Below, in pieces: positions 34,006 through 42,806 of a stretch of 64,000 nt of DNA. The stretch comes from Paragemmobacter amnigenus (GTDB lineage: Bacteria > Pseudomonadota > Alphaproteobacteria > Rhodobacterales > Rhodobacteraceae), in the NCBI RefSeq assembly GCF_009908265.2, contig NZ_JAAATX020000017.1, positions 20,302 to 84,301 of the forward strand, read 5' to 3'. Numbering within the stretch: position 1 is the first letter of the stretch; each line of letters begins with the position of its first letter. Both the position numbers and the translations under genes were made by a program. Below the pieces are notes generated by a model, which had not been told where the DNA came from, searched no databases, and was given only the letters and a program-made list of their open reading frames with translations.

Positions 34006-34578
34006 TTAAAGGCCCTTTAGATAGCGCTGTATAGTCGTCCGCGACGGCGGCTCACGTTTGGTCTCATCTTGGAACTGCTCCTGCAACTCACCTATAAGCT
34101 CGTTCTCTGACAGAGACGGCTGATTGTCCTTTAGCAGTCGGTACTGGTCCAGAAACCAGCCCCTCTGAAACTTGGTTCGTCCTTCGACCTCACTTTGGCG
34201 ACGCCACAGACGTTCGACATCAGCGCGGCGCACGAGAATATCCAGCCAAGGCTCTGCCTTAGTGCAGTCAGGCAGCCTTCGATAGGGCCCGCGCACGTCA
34301 GGCTTTAAATCTGCCCATTCTTCTGCAGGGATACTCTCTCGACGGGCATTTGGTGCTCCACTCCGGCCTGTCGCAGTAAGTCGGCCTTGCGCAAGAGCAG
34401 TAAAAATCTCGAGTTGTTGACCGACCTGCGGCGCTGTCCAATGCGACGGATACATCATGTAGGCCGCCCAACTCTCTGGATCAGGTGGGCCGAAAAGAGC
34501 AACAATCGAGGTATCCCGAAACACGACCCACGCGGAAGCTTCGGCCAAGGTCCAGTAATCTCGATCTGTCTCGGACAT
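34006..34578 (-). CDS. Hypothetical protein beside recombinase cluster
   Basis: A 190-residue product from MSETDRDYWTLAEASAWVVF; the frame is open further upstream but reads as low-quality sequence. The N-terminal segment WTLAEASAWVVFRDTSIVAL is a likely site-reading helix pair. The C-terminus SLSENELIGELQEQFQDETK then PPSRTTIQRYLKGL looks like a helix-turn-helix. Size and ends resemble the product of 19,161-19,766, which also neighbours a recombinase. No catalytic motif is seen. A start at 34,655 (MSFWTAPAKG) is possible. Confidence 0.55.
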   Translation of the reverse strand: MSETDRDYWTLAEASAWVVFRDTSIVALFGPPDPESWAAYMMYPSHWTAPQVGQQLEIFTALAQGRLTATGRSGAPNARRESIPAEEWADLKPDVRGPYRRLPDCTKAEPWLDILVRRADVERLWRRQSEVEGRTKFQRGWFLDQYRLLKDNQPSLSENELIGELQEQFQDETKREPPSRTTIQRYLKGL

Positions 34579-34951
34579 TTGCTTGGGCTCGCTAGCGAAG
34601 ACACACACACGGCCGTTTCTGGGGCCTTTTGCAGGCGCCGTCCAGAAGCTCATGTCGACGAGTACTGATCCTCCGCAACGGTAACCTCCCCTTTGTAGAC
34701 GTTCGTATCGGGTGCATAGCGGCAACACCATTACAGGCGCGGAACGCCGCGTTCGGCCCATACCTGGCGCTCGCATGCTTTGCGTTCGTATGCGGCCTCC
34801 TTTCTGCGGCATTAGTTTTACTGATGTGCAGCCGCAGATCATTCTCCTTTGCGCGATTTCTGCTGCGGGTCTAGCCCTTGGTGAGAAACCCGTCCGGAGG
34901 GAATTTCCCCACGGCACAGGGCACCGCTGGATCGCGAAAGGAGGGCCGCCG
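34579..34951. other. Divergent promoter region
   Basis: 373 bp between the minus-strand hypothetical gene and the plus-strand catabolic operon. No reliable gene is seen. The right end carries the AAAGGAGGG ribosome-binding site of the DapA-family gene (34,936-34,944). A LysR-type site would be expected here, but none is clear by eye. Confidence 0.4.
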
Positions 34952-35869
34952 ATGAGCGTCCGTTTCAAGCTCGAGGGCATCTATACCCCCGTCATCACGC
35001 CCTTCCATTCCGATGGGGAAATCGACTTCGATGCTCTTGCCGATCTGGTCGAGCGTCTTGTGGGCGCGGGTGTCCATGGTTTGATCTCTGGCGGATCGAC
35101 GGGCGAGAATTATGCCGAGACAATCGAAGAGAGGCTGACCATCGCGCGTTTCATCGTGGATCGGGTGAAGGGCCGGATACCGGTCGTCATCGGAACGGGT
35201 GCCATGCGGACACCGGACTCCATCGCCCTTGCCACCGGCGCGCGGGAGATGGGGGCGGATGCGATCCTGCTTGGCACGCCGCCCTATTCAGTGCCAACGG
35301 AGCGGGAGAATGCGCTGAATGCGCTGGCCATTGATCGCGCAGCCGATCTGCCGATCATCCTCTACAACTATCCGGGCCGGATGAGCGTCGAGATGGGCCG
35401 CGAGTTTCTGGACCGTGTTGGTCGGTCGCGGAACGTGATCGGCATCAAGGAAAGCAGTGGCGACATCAACCGCGTGCATCTGCTGGCGCGGGATTACCCT
35501 CATATTCAGATGTCCTGCGGAATGGACGATCAGGCGCTGGAATTCTTCGCCTGGGGTGCTCGGAGCTGGATCTGCGGAGGGTCGAACTTCCTGCCCGAAG
35601 AACACATCGCGCTTTACGAGACCTGCGCGGTCAAGGGTGACTTCGCCAAAGGCCGCCGCATCATGTCGGCGATGCTGCCCTTGATGGCAGTGCTCGAACA
35701 GGGTGGCAAGTTCATCCAGTGCATCAAGCACGGGGTCGAGGTGACGGGTGTGCGGGCAGGCCCGATGCGCCCACCGCTGAAGGGCCTGAGCAAGGAAGAG
35801 AAGCGCGAGCTTGAGCAGGTCATCCGCACGCTCAAGACCACTGTCAAAGCGATCATCGAGGGGAACTGA
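34952..35869 (+). CDS. DapA-family lyase or deaminase
   Basis: A 305-residue (beta/alpha)8 class I aldolase relative. The start MSVRFKLEGIYTPVITPFHS at 34,952 follows AGGAGGG. Visible signatures are ISGGSTGENYAETIEER (phosphate/carboxylate loop), ILYNYPGRMSVEMG with the catalytic Tyr, and VIGIKESSGDINRVHL with the Schiff-base Lys. In an operon with an aldehyde dehydrogenase and an FAD oxidase it is unlikely to be lysine-pathway DapA. Pathways of this make-up include hydroxyproline breakdown (the deaminase HypD is a DapA relative). The true substrate is not determined. Confidence 0.85.
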   Translation: MSVRFKLEGIYTPVITPFHSDGEIDFDALADLVERLVGAGVHGLISGGSTGENYAETIEERLTIARFIVDRVKGRIPVVIGTGAMRTPDSIALATGAREMGADAILLGTPPYSVPTERENALNALAIDRAADLPIILYNYPGRMSVEMGREFLDRVGRSRNVIGIKESSGDINRVHLLARDYPHIQMSCGMDDQALEFFAWGARSWICGGSNFLPEEHIALYETCAVKGDFAKGRRIMSAMLPLMAVLEQGGKFIQCIKHGVEVTGVRAGPMRPPLKGLSKEEKRELEQVIRTLKTTVKAIIEGN

Positions 35870-35871
35870 AC

Positions 35872-37380
35872 ATGGCCGACCTGCTGACCCATGAAGAATA
35901 CAAGGCCCTCGCCGCCGCGCTGGACCTGCCGCAGAACGCCTGGATCGACGGGGCCTACCGTCCGGCAATTTCTGGCAAGACGTTTGAGACGGTGAACCCC
36001 GCCACGGGTGTCGTTCTGGGCACGGTCGCGGCCTGTGGCGCTGCGGATGTGGATTTCGCGGTCGCCAAGGCACGCGAGGCCTTCGAGGATGGGCGCTGGT
36101 CGCGGCTGCATCCTGCGGCGCGGAAGGACGTTCTGGTGCGTCTGGCCAAGCTGATGGAACGCAACGCGCGCGAATTGGCGGTCATGGAAAGCCTCGATTC
36201 CGGCAAGACGATCTATGATTGCGAAAGCGTGGACATTCCGGAGTCCATCCACGTGATCAAGTGGCATGGCGAGTTGATCGACAAGATCTACGATCAGGTC
36301 AGTCCCGCCTCTGCCGACCACATCGCAATGGTCGTTCGTGAGCCTGTCGGCGTGGTCGGGCTGGTCCTGCCGTGGAACTTCCCCTTGCTGATGCTGGCGT
36401 GGAAGATTGGCCCGGCATTGGCGGCGGGGTGTTCGGTCGTGGTCAAGCCTGCGGCAGAAACCTCGCTCACCGCGCTGCGGCTGGCTGAACTGGCGGCCGA
36501 GGCGGGCCTGCCGCGCGGTGTCCTGAACGTGGTGACGGGCAGCGGGGCGGATGTGGGCGAACCGCTGGGGCGTCATCCGGACGTGGATATGGTCTCGTTC
36601 ACCGGATCGACAGTCACTGGGCGGCGCTTCCTGAATTATTCGGCGGACAGCAATCTGAAGGAAGTCGTCCTGGAACTCGGCGGAAAGAACCCCTGCATCG
36701 TGCTGGACGATGCCGAGGATCTGGATGCGGTCGCGGCGCATGTCGTCAACGGGGCGTTCTGGAACATGGGCCAGAATTGCTCTGCCGCATCGCGACTGAT
36801 CGTGCAGTCAGGCATCAAGGATCGGCTCTTGAAGAAGGTTGAGGAACATTCCCGCGAATGGGTGGTGGGCGATCCGCTGAACCCAGAAGTGCGCGTAGGT
36901 GCGCTGGTGTCCAAGGCGCATTTCGGCAAGGTCGCGGGCTATCTGAAGGCGGCGGCCGGTGAGAAGATCGTGATGGGTGGCAAGGTCGTCGCCGAAGGCT
37001 TCATCGAGCCCACGGTGGTCGAGGTTGCCTCGAACGATGCCACGCTGGCGCGGGAAGAAATCTTCGGTCCGATCCTGACGGTGATCACCGTCGGCAGCTT
37101 CGAGGAGGCCATTGCGGTGGCCAATGACACCGATTACGGCCTTGCCGCGTCGATCTTCACTGCGAATGGAAAGCGGGCTTTGCGCGGGGCGCGGACGCTG
37201 CGGGCGGGGACAGTGACGGTGAACAGCTTTGGCGAGGGCGACATCACCACGCCTTTCGGGGGCTACAAGCAGTCGGGATTTGGCGGGCGCGACAACTCGA
37301 TCCACGCGCATGACCAATACACCCAGCTGAAAACGATCTGGCTGGACCTGACGGACACCGCCGATACCGCGATCGACTGA
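35872..37380 (+). CDS. NAD(P)-dependent aldehyde dehydrogenase
   Basis: A 502-residue enzyme with all the family hallmarks: VLPWNFPLLMLAWKIGPALA, FTGSTVTGRRFLNYS, LELGGKNPCIVLDDA with the general base Glu, NMGQNCSAASRLIVQ with the catalytic Cys, and EEIFGPILTVITVG. It starts 2 bp after the DapA-family stop, so the two are coupled. It presumably oxidises the semialdehyde made by the preceding step, giving a carboxylate that enters central metabolism; substrate unknown. Confidence 0.92.
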   Translation: MADLLTHEEYKALAAALDLPQNAWIDGAYRPAISGKTFETVNPATGVVLGTVAACGAADVDFAVAKAREAFEDGRWSRLHPAARKDVLVRLAKLMERNARELAVMESLDSGKTIYDCESVDIPESIHVIKWHGELIDKIYDQVSPASADHIAMVVREPVGVVGLVLPWNFPLLMLAWKIGPALAAGCSVVVKPAAETSLTALRLAELAAEAGLPRGVLNVVTGSGADVGEPLGRHPDVDMVSFTGSTVTGRRFLNYSADSNLKEVVLELGGKNPCIVLDDAEDLDAVAAHVVNGAFWNMGQNCSAASRLIVQSGIKDRLLKKVEEHSREWVVGDPLNPEVRVGALVSKAHFGKVAGYLKAAAGEKIVMGGKVVAEGFIEPTVVEVASNDATLAREEIFGPILTVITVGSFEEAIAVANDTDYGLAASIFTANGKRALRGARTLRAGTVTVNSFGEGDITTPFGGYKQSGFGGRDNSIHAHDQYTQLKTIWLDLTDTADTAID

Positions 37381-37388
37381 GGGACATC

Positions 37389-38735
37389 ATGGCCTTGCGC
37401 AAGGTAAGCCGCCTGCCCGTGCATACGGGGCCTGCAGGGTGGAATTCCATCCTGCCGCCCGCTGTGCCGCTGCCTATTCAGCAGGGCGATACGAGATGTG
37501 ACATCGCGATCGTCGGTGCGGGCTTCGCCGGTCTGTCGGCAGCGCGGCATCTGCGGCTGTCCGATCCATCGCTGTCGGTCGTGGTGCTGGATGCGGGGCG
37601 GATCGCGGAAAGCTCGGCAGGCCGTAATTCCGGCTTCATGATCGACCTGCCCCATGAGTTGACCAGTTCGGACTACGCCGGGTCTGGGGAGGCGCGGGAC
37701 AAGACGCTGACCCGCCTGAACCGTCAGGCTATCGATTTCGCCGAAGCCGTGCAGCGCGATTTCGCCCTGCCTGCCGGGTATTTCCAACGTTGGGGCAAGA
37801 TCAACGGCGCTGCGTCGGCGGTGGGTGAACAGGCCAACCGCACCTATGCCGCGCATCTGGCGGCACTCGGCGAGCCGCACGAGATCTACGACGCCAAGAC
37901 CATGCGCGAGGTGACTGGATCGGTCTATTACGCGAGCGGCCTATACACGCCGGGAACGGCACTGATCCAGCCTGCGGGATACATCCGCGGATTGGCGGCG
38001 GGGCTGGTCGGTGAAGGCGTGCGGATATTCGAATCCTCGCCCGTGACGGGCTTTGAGAGCAAGGGCAGTGGCTGGGTCTTGTTCACGCCGAAGGGGCAGG
38101 TGCGGACGGCCAAGGTGATCCTTGCTAACAACGGCCATCTGGAAAGCTTCGGCTTCCGGCGCGGGCAGCTGATGCACATCATGCTGAATGCCTGCATGAC
38201 CGAGGAAATCCCCGCCGACCTGCTACAAGGCCTTGGCGGGCAGGAGGTCTGGGGGCTGACACCATCGGACCCGATGGGATCGACCGTGCGCCGCATCTCG
38301 ACTGCGCAGGGCGGCAACCGGATCGTTATCCGGCAGGGCGGCTATTACCGCCCAAACATGGAAACGAGCGGGGCCGATCTGGCCCGCGTGACAGCGAAGA
38401 TGCGGCAGAAATTCGATGCGCGTTTCCCGACCTTGCGTGGCGTGAAATTCGAAACCGCATGGTCCGGCCACCTATGCCTGTCGAAGAACGGGGTTTCAGT
38501 GATGCGCGAGTTGGAGCCGGGGCTTTACTCGGCCTGTGTGCAGAACGGCCTGGGAACCACGCGCGGCACGTTGACGGGAATCGCGGCGGCAACGTTGGCC
38601 CTCGGCGAAACCAGCGATGTGACCCGCTTTTTTCTGGAAGAAGCCGAACCTTCGCGCTTGCCCCCGCATCCGTTCGACACCATCGGCGCAAACGCCTATC
38701 TTCGCTGGAAGGAATGGCAGGCGAGGGCCGAATAG
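37389..38735 (+). CDS. FAD-dependent oxidoreductase, PuuB/DadA-like
   Basis: A 448-residue flavoprotein. The dinucleotide-binding segment CDIAIVGAGFAGLSAARHLR lies near residue 37 after an N-terminal extension, and ESSAGRNSGFMIDLPHE follows, as in glutamylputrescine and D-amino acid oxidase-type enzymes. The C-terminal half has FETAWSGHLCLSKNGVSVM and NGLGTTRGTLTGIAAA, which close the FAD site. It probably oxidises a secondary or tertiary amine. It is third in the operon, 8 bp after the aldehyde dehydrogenase. Confidence 0.85.
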   Translation: MALRKVSRLPVHTGPAGWNSILPPAVPLPIQQGDTRCDIAIVGAGFAGLSAARHLRLSDPSLSVVVLDAGRIAESSAGRNSGFMIDLPHELTSSDYAGSGEARDKTLTRLNRQAIDFAEAVQRDFALPAGYFQRWGKINGAASAVGEQANRTYAAHLAALGEPHEIYDAKTMREVTGSVYYASGLYTPGTALIQPAGYIRGLAAGLVGEGVRIFESSPVTGFESKGSGWVLFTPKGQVRTAKVILANNGHLESFGFRRGQLMHIMLNACMTEEIPADLLQGLGGQEVWGLTPSDPMGSTVRRISTAQGGNRIVIRQGGYYRPNMETSGADLARVTAKMRQKFDARFPTLRGVKFETAWSGHLCLSKNGVSVMRELEPGLYSACVQNGLGTTRGTLTGIAAATLALGETSDVTRFFLEEAEPSRLPPHPFDTIGANAYLRWKEWQARAE

Positions 38736-39671
38736 ATGAGACCGGTGCGCCGCAGGCATCTACCGTCACTGGGCGCACTGGCGACCTTCGAGGTGGCGGC
38801 GAAGCACCTGAGCTTCACGCTTGCGGCGAAAGAGTTGAACATCACGCAAGGAGCCGTGAGCCAGCAGATTAGGCTCCTGGAAAAGGCGCTGGATGTCGCG
38901 CTGTTCGTCCGCAAGCACAATGCTTTGGAGCTGACGCCTGCGGGAAGCGACCTCTTCGCTGCCGTCGCGGCGGGGCTGGACACGATCAGCGCGGGCGTGG
39001 GCCTGTTGCAACCAGATGGTCTGCCCGAGACTGTGACCGTCTCGGCGACCGATGGAATGGCGACATGGTGGCTGAAGCCGCTGATTGAGTCTTTCCGTGC
39101 CGAACATCCTTCCGTCGGGTTCGTGATCCTTGCTTCTGACGAGGACGACACGCTGCGAAATTACTCCGGCGTGGATATCGCGCTTCTCTGCGGGAATGAG
39201 CGCAGCGAGGTAGGCGAGGAGCTGCATTTCCTGTTCCCGGAAGCCGCGCAGCCGGTCTGTGCGCCTGCCTTTCTGGCGAAGCACGGGCCGTTTGAGGATG
39301 CCCAGAGCCTGAACCGCGCGAACCTTCTGCATCTTCACGAACGGCATTGGAGCGCCGATGCCATCGGCTGGCAACCCCTGGGCTGGGAGGAATGGTTCCG
39401 CGCGCAAGGCGCGCGGTGGGAGCGAGGCGGGTCAAGTCTTTCGACCAACAAGGTCTCGATTTTGATCGAGGCCGCGTTGGCGGGCGAGGGGATCATCTTG
39501 GGCTGGCAGCACATGGTGGACCGCCTGATCCGCGAGGGGCGGCTGGTCTATGCCCATCCTGCGCCGATCACGGCGGGGCGGGGGAATTTCCTGCGCTGTC
39601 CCCAATCTTCGATGCAACGCCCCGCCGTGGCGCGGTTCGTTGATCATCTTCTTAACTCATTGAAATCCTGA
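38736..39671 (+). CDS. LysR-family regulator, GcvA-like
   Basis: A 311-residue regulator. The N-terminal winged helix PSLGALATFEVAAKHLSFTL AAKELNITQGAVSQQIRLLE is of the GcvA/AmpR subtype, followed by a periplasmic-binding-like effector domain (VTVSATDGMATWWLKPLIES, EEWFRAQGARW). Its ATG lies directly after the oxidase stop, so it is part of the same transcript and probably also controls the divergent or downstream uptake genes. A matching T-N11-A site sits 28 bp downstream, ahead of the ABC transporter. Confidence 0.88.
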   Translation: MRPVRRRHLPSLGALATFEVAAKHLSFTLAAKELNITQGAVSQQIRLLEKALDVALFVRKHNALELTPAGSDLFAAVAAGLDTISAGVGLLQPDGLPETVTVSATDGMATWWLKPLIESFRAEHPSVGFVILASDEDDTLRNYSGVDIALLCGNERSEVGEELHFLFPEAAQPVCAPAFLAKHGPFEDAQSLNRANLLHLHERHWSADAIGWQPLGWEEWFRAQGARWERGGSSLSTNKVSILIEAALAGEGIILGWQHMVDRLIREGRLVYAHPAPITAGRGNFLRCPQSSMQRPAVARFVDHLLNSLKS

Positions 39672-39699
39672 AATTATCGGTCCCAAGTAAAGGCCGCGG

Positions 39700-39722
39700 G
39701 TGCATTATCTCAGCTAATGCAC
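39700..39722. promoter_or_regulatory. LysR-type operator candidate before ABC transporter
   Basis: GTGCATTA, seven bases, TAATGCAC: a perfect 8-bp inverted repeat with the LysR-type core (TTA-N7-TAA) between the LysR gene and the betaine-type transporter. It is the best-looking site for this regulator in the window. Confidence 0.55.
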
Positions 39723-39960
39723 AACCCTGCAAAATTCTCGTTTGCAGCAGGTGGGGCTGATGCAGGATAGGATGGGACAGGAAGGCCGCGAATGGTCTCG
39801 CCTGACGGGCCGCCCGCCGACTGCGGCCTGACCGAACCGGAGGCCGTGCGCGGCGCACACTCCCAACCAAAGATCGCCGGACATCCGGCGGGTGGCGCAC
39901 CTGCGCCATCTGCCCGGCTGCGCGCACGGTGGCCCATCACGTCCCACATGGAGGATCAAC

Positions 39961-40815
39961 ATGAACACGCTTCTCAAGACGCTTGCGACCACTGCCGTCG
40001 TCGCGACCCTTGCCGTTCCGGCGTTGGCGCAAGATGACAAGACCATCACCATCGGCACGATGGGCTGGGAAGACCTGACGCCCATCGCCGGCATCACCAA
40101 AACGGTGCTTGAATCGAAGGGCTATACCGTCGAGGTCGAGGAATTCTCGGAATGGGGCATCGCCTTCGCAGCCCTGACCAACGGCGACATCGACATCATG
40201 GCGTCGCAGACCGATTATGTCGCCCATGACTACTGGACCAAGAACATGGACAAGCTGGAGAAGATCTCTCCGGTGTCGCACGGTCTCTATCAGGCGATTG
40301 CTGTTCCGTCTTACGTTGGCATCAACTCGATGGAAGAGCTGGCCACGCACAAGGACGAATTCGGGGGCAAGATCATCGGGATCGAGCCGGGTTCGGGCCT
40401 GATGCGCGACGCGGCCGCCGCGAACGAGGCCTATGCTACCGGCATGGAACTGGTCGAAGGCTCGACCGCCGCCATGACCGCCGCGCTGGACGCCGCAATG
40501 TCGCGCCAGGAACCGATCGCTGTGACGATCTGGGAGCCGTCGTGGATGATGCAGAAGTATGACGTGAAGTTCCTGGCCGATCCGAAAGGCGTGTTCCCGG
40601 CTGCGCAATCCTATTACTTCATTGGCACCAAGGGCTTCTCTGAAGCCAACCCTGCCGTGCGAGAGCAACTCGCCAGCATCTACGTGCCGCTCGCCGACAT
40701 CACCGCGATCAATGGCGCGATGAACGAAGGCAAGACGATGGAAGACGCTGTTGCGGACTGGGTTGCCGCTCATGGCGACCTGATCGGCCGCTGGACGGCA
40801 ATTAAGTCGGAATGA
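39961..40815 (+). CDS. Glycine betaine/proline-type substrate-binding protein
   Basis: A 284-residue periplasmic protein. Signal peptide MNTLLKTLATTAVVATLAVP with cleavage after ALA (residue ~23); GGAGGA ribosome-binding site. The mature part is of OpuAC/ProX type: ITIGTMGWEDLTPIAGITKT, EFSEWGIAFAALTNGDIDIM, EPGSGLMRDAAAANEAY and VTIWEPSWMMQKYDVKFL, with Trp and Tyr residues suited to a quaternary ammonium box. It is the first gene of a four-gene importer. Confidence 0.9.
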   Translation: MNTLLKTLATTAVVATLAVPALAQDDKTITIGTMGWEDLTPIAGITKTVLESKGYTVEVEEFSEWGIAFAALTNGDIDIMASQTDYVAHDYWTKNMDKLEKISPVSHGLYQAIAVPSYVGINSMEELATHKDEFGGKIIGIEPGSGLMRDAAAANEAYATGMELVEGSTAAMTAALDAAMSRQEPIAVTIWEPSWMMQKYDVKFLADPKGVFPAAQSYYFIGTKGFSEANPAVREQLASIYVPLADITAINGAMNEGKTMEDAVADWVAAHGDLIGRWTAIKSE

Positions 40816-40879
40816 TCTGACCGGGCCGGTCCGCAACATGCGGGCCGGCCATTTCCTTGCAGGATGGGGAGCGCATCAC

Positions 40880-41962
40880 ATGACCCGCACCGACACCGCC
40901 GCCGCAGATGCACCGCTGATCGAATGCCGTTCGGTCTGGAAGGTCTTCGGCGACCGTTCCCGGGATGCCATCGCCGCCATCAAGTCCAAGGGGCTGGGCA
41001 AACGCGAGGTTCTGTCGGAATTCGGCTGCGTCGTCGGCGTGCATGATGCGAGCTTTACCGTCGACAAGGGCGAGATCTTCTGCATCATGGGCCTGTCGGG
41101 AAGCGGGAAATCAACGTTGATCCGCCTTCTCAACCGCCTGATCGACCCAAGCCTGGGCGAGGTCCTGGTCAAGGGTCGCATGATCAACGACATGCCCGCG
41201 CCCGAACTGCGCGAATTACGTGCCCATACGATCGGTATGGTGTTCCAGAACGTGGCGTTGATCCCGACGCGGACGGTCCTAGAAAACGCGGCCTTCGGAC
41301 TTGAGGTGCAGGGAATTGCCCCTGCCGAACGCCGACGTATCGCTACCGACGCATTGACCCGCGTGGGCCTGGCGGATTGGCTGCACCGATACCCACGTGA
41401 ATTGTCGGGTGGCATGCAGCAGCGCGTGGGGTTGGCACGTGCCATCGCTGCCGATCCCGAGATTATCCTGATGGATGAACCCTTCTCAGCGCTCGACCCG
41501 CTGATCCGTCGGCAGTTGCAGGACGAATTCCGCCAGCTCACGAAGCAGCTCGGCAAATCCGCCGTCTTCATCACCCATGACTTGGACGAGGCGATCCGCA
41601 TCGGCGACCGCATCGCGATCATGAAGGATGGCGCGATGGTGCAGACCGGCACCGCAGAAGAGATCGTGATGAACCCCGCCGACCAATATGTGGCGGATTT
41701 CGTGGCGGGCATCTCGCGCATTCATCTGGTCAAGGCCGGGTCGGTTATGATGCCCATCGGCGATTTCAATGTAGCCGCCGTGGGTGCGCTGCCGACGACC
41801 GGCCTAGATGCCGATATTGACGCGCTGATCCATATGGTTCTCGCCTCGCCTCAGCAGGCGGTCGCGGTGGTGGAGGGCGGGAATGTGCGCGGTATCGTCA
41901 CCGCACGGACTCTTCTGGAAGGGCTGAAGGGCGACCACGCCCCGCCTGCGAAGGTGGCCTGA
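40880..41962 (+). CDS. Betaine-type ABC transporter ATPase (ProV/OpuAA-like)
   Basis: A 360-residue ATPase. The start at 40,880 (MTRTDTAAADAPLIECRSVW) has GGGGAG upstream. Signatures: VWKVFGDRSRDAIAAIKSKG with the ProV-type N-terminal insertion, IMGLSGSGKSTLIRLL (Walker A), LSGGMQQRVGLARAI (signature), IILMDEPFSALDPLIR (Walker B) and FITHDLDEAIRIGDR. The C-terminal ~80 residues are a shortened CBS-like regulatory part (GIVTARTLLEGL). It energises the two permeases that follow. Confidence 0.92.
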   Translation: MTRTDTAAADAPLIECRSVWKVFGDRSRDAIAAIKSKGLGKREVLSEFGCVVGVHDASFTVDKGEIFCIMGLSGSGKSTLIRLLNRLIDPSLGEVLVKGRMINDMPAPELRELRAHTIGMVFQNVALIPTRTVLENAAFGLEVQGIAPAERRRIATDALTRVGLADWLHRYPRELSGGMQQRVGLARAIAADPEIILMDEPFSALDPLIRRQLQDEFRQLTKQLGKSAVFITHDLDEAIRIGDRIAIMKDGAMVQTGTAEEIVMNPADQYVADFVAGISRIHLVKAGSVMMPIGDFNVAAVGALPTTGLDADIDALIHMVLASPQQAVAVVEGGNVRGIVTARTLLEGLKGDHAPPAKVA

Positions 41963-41963
41963 A

Positions 41964-42806
41964 ATGGATCTGACCCCTTGGGTGGAGGGCTTTGACGCGG
42001 CGGTTGATCGTGGCATGGTATGGGCTACGGATCACGGCGGGGTGGTCTTCGACCTGATCCGCGCCGCGCTGGAAGGCTTGTTCGATCTGATGGTCGATGG
42101 GCTGCTGCTGGTTCCTTTCTGGCTGGTCGCCATCGCGATCGGGGCGGTAGCTGGCCGCGTTCTGGGTTGGAAGGCCGGTTTGGCGACGGCGGCGGGGCTG
42201 GCGCTTTGCCGCGTGATGGGACTATGGGGCGCGACGGTCGAGACGGCCTGTCTTGTCCTGATCTCTGTCCTTCTGGCGGTTGTGGTGGGGGTTCCGGTCG
42301 GTGTCCTTGCGGGCTACAGCCCGCGTCTGACCCGTTTCCTTGACCCTGTGCTGGACCTGATCCAGACGCTGCCCCCATACATCTATCTTCTGCCCGCCAT
42401 CGCCTTCCTCGGCTACGGACCCGCCACAGCGATCGTCGCGACTTTCGTCGTGGCACTGCCGCCCGTGATCAGGCTGTCAGCGCACGGCTTCCGGATGACG
42501 CCAGTCGAGTTCATCGAACTCGGGCAGGCGACGGGGGCGAAGCCCGTCGATGCCTTCCTCAAGATCCGGGTTCCCTTTGCCCTGCCCAGTGTGATGGCCG
42601 GCATCAACCAGAGCCTGATGATGGCCTTTGGCATGGTCGTGATCGCTGGCATCGTCGGTTCGGGAGGACTTGGCGAGACGATCTACGGCGCGGTCCGCAA
42701 GCTCGACATCGCACTTTCGGTGAATGCCGCCATCGCCATCGTGATCCTGACCATCATCATCGACCGCATGAGCCAGGCGGCGAGCAGCAACGGGGGCAAG
42801 CCATGA
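41964..42806 (+). CDS. Betaine-type ABC transporter permease 1
   Basis: A 280-residue inner-membrane protein with about six TM segments (for example WLVAIAIGAVAGRVLGWKAG, LVLISVLLAVVVGVPVGVLA). The ProW-type coupling loop ELGQATGAKPVDAFLKIRVP lies near residue 190, and the conserved INQSLMMAFGMVVIAGIVGS follows. It starts 1 bp after the ATPase stop and overlaps permease 2 by 4 bp. Confidence 0.9.
   Translation: MDLTPWVEGFDAAVDRGMVWATDHGGVVFDLIRAALEGLFDLMVDGLLLVPFWLVAIAIGAVAGRVLGWKAGLATAAGLALCRVMGLWGATVETACLVLISVLLAVVVGVPVGVLAGYSPRLTRFLDPVLDLIQTLPPYIYLLPAIAFLGYGPATAIVATFVVALPPVIRLSAHGFRMTPVEFIELGQATGAKPVDAFLKIRVPFALPSVMAGINQSLMMAFGMVVIAGIVGSGGLGETIYGAVRKLDIALSVNAAIAIVILTIIIDRMSQAASSNGGKP

Noticed and set aside
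34952..35869. Lysine-pathway dapA
   Set aside because: The operon partners (aldehyde dehydrogenase, FAD oxidase, LysR and betaine importer) and the accessory location point to catabolism instead.
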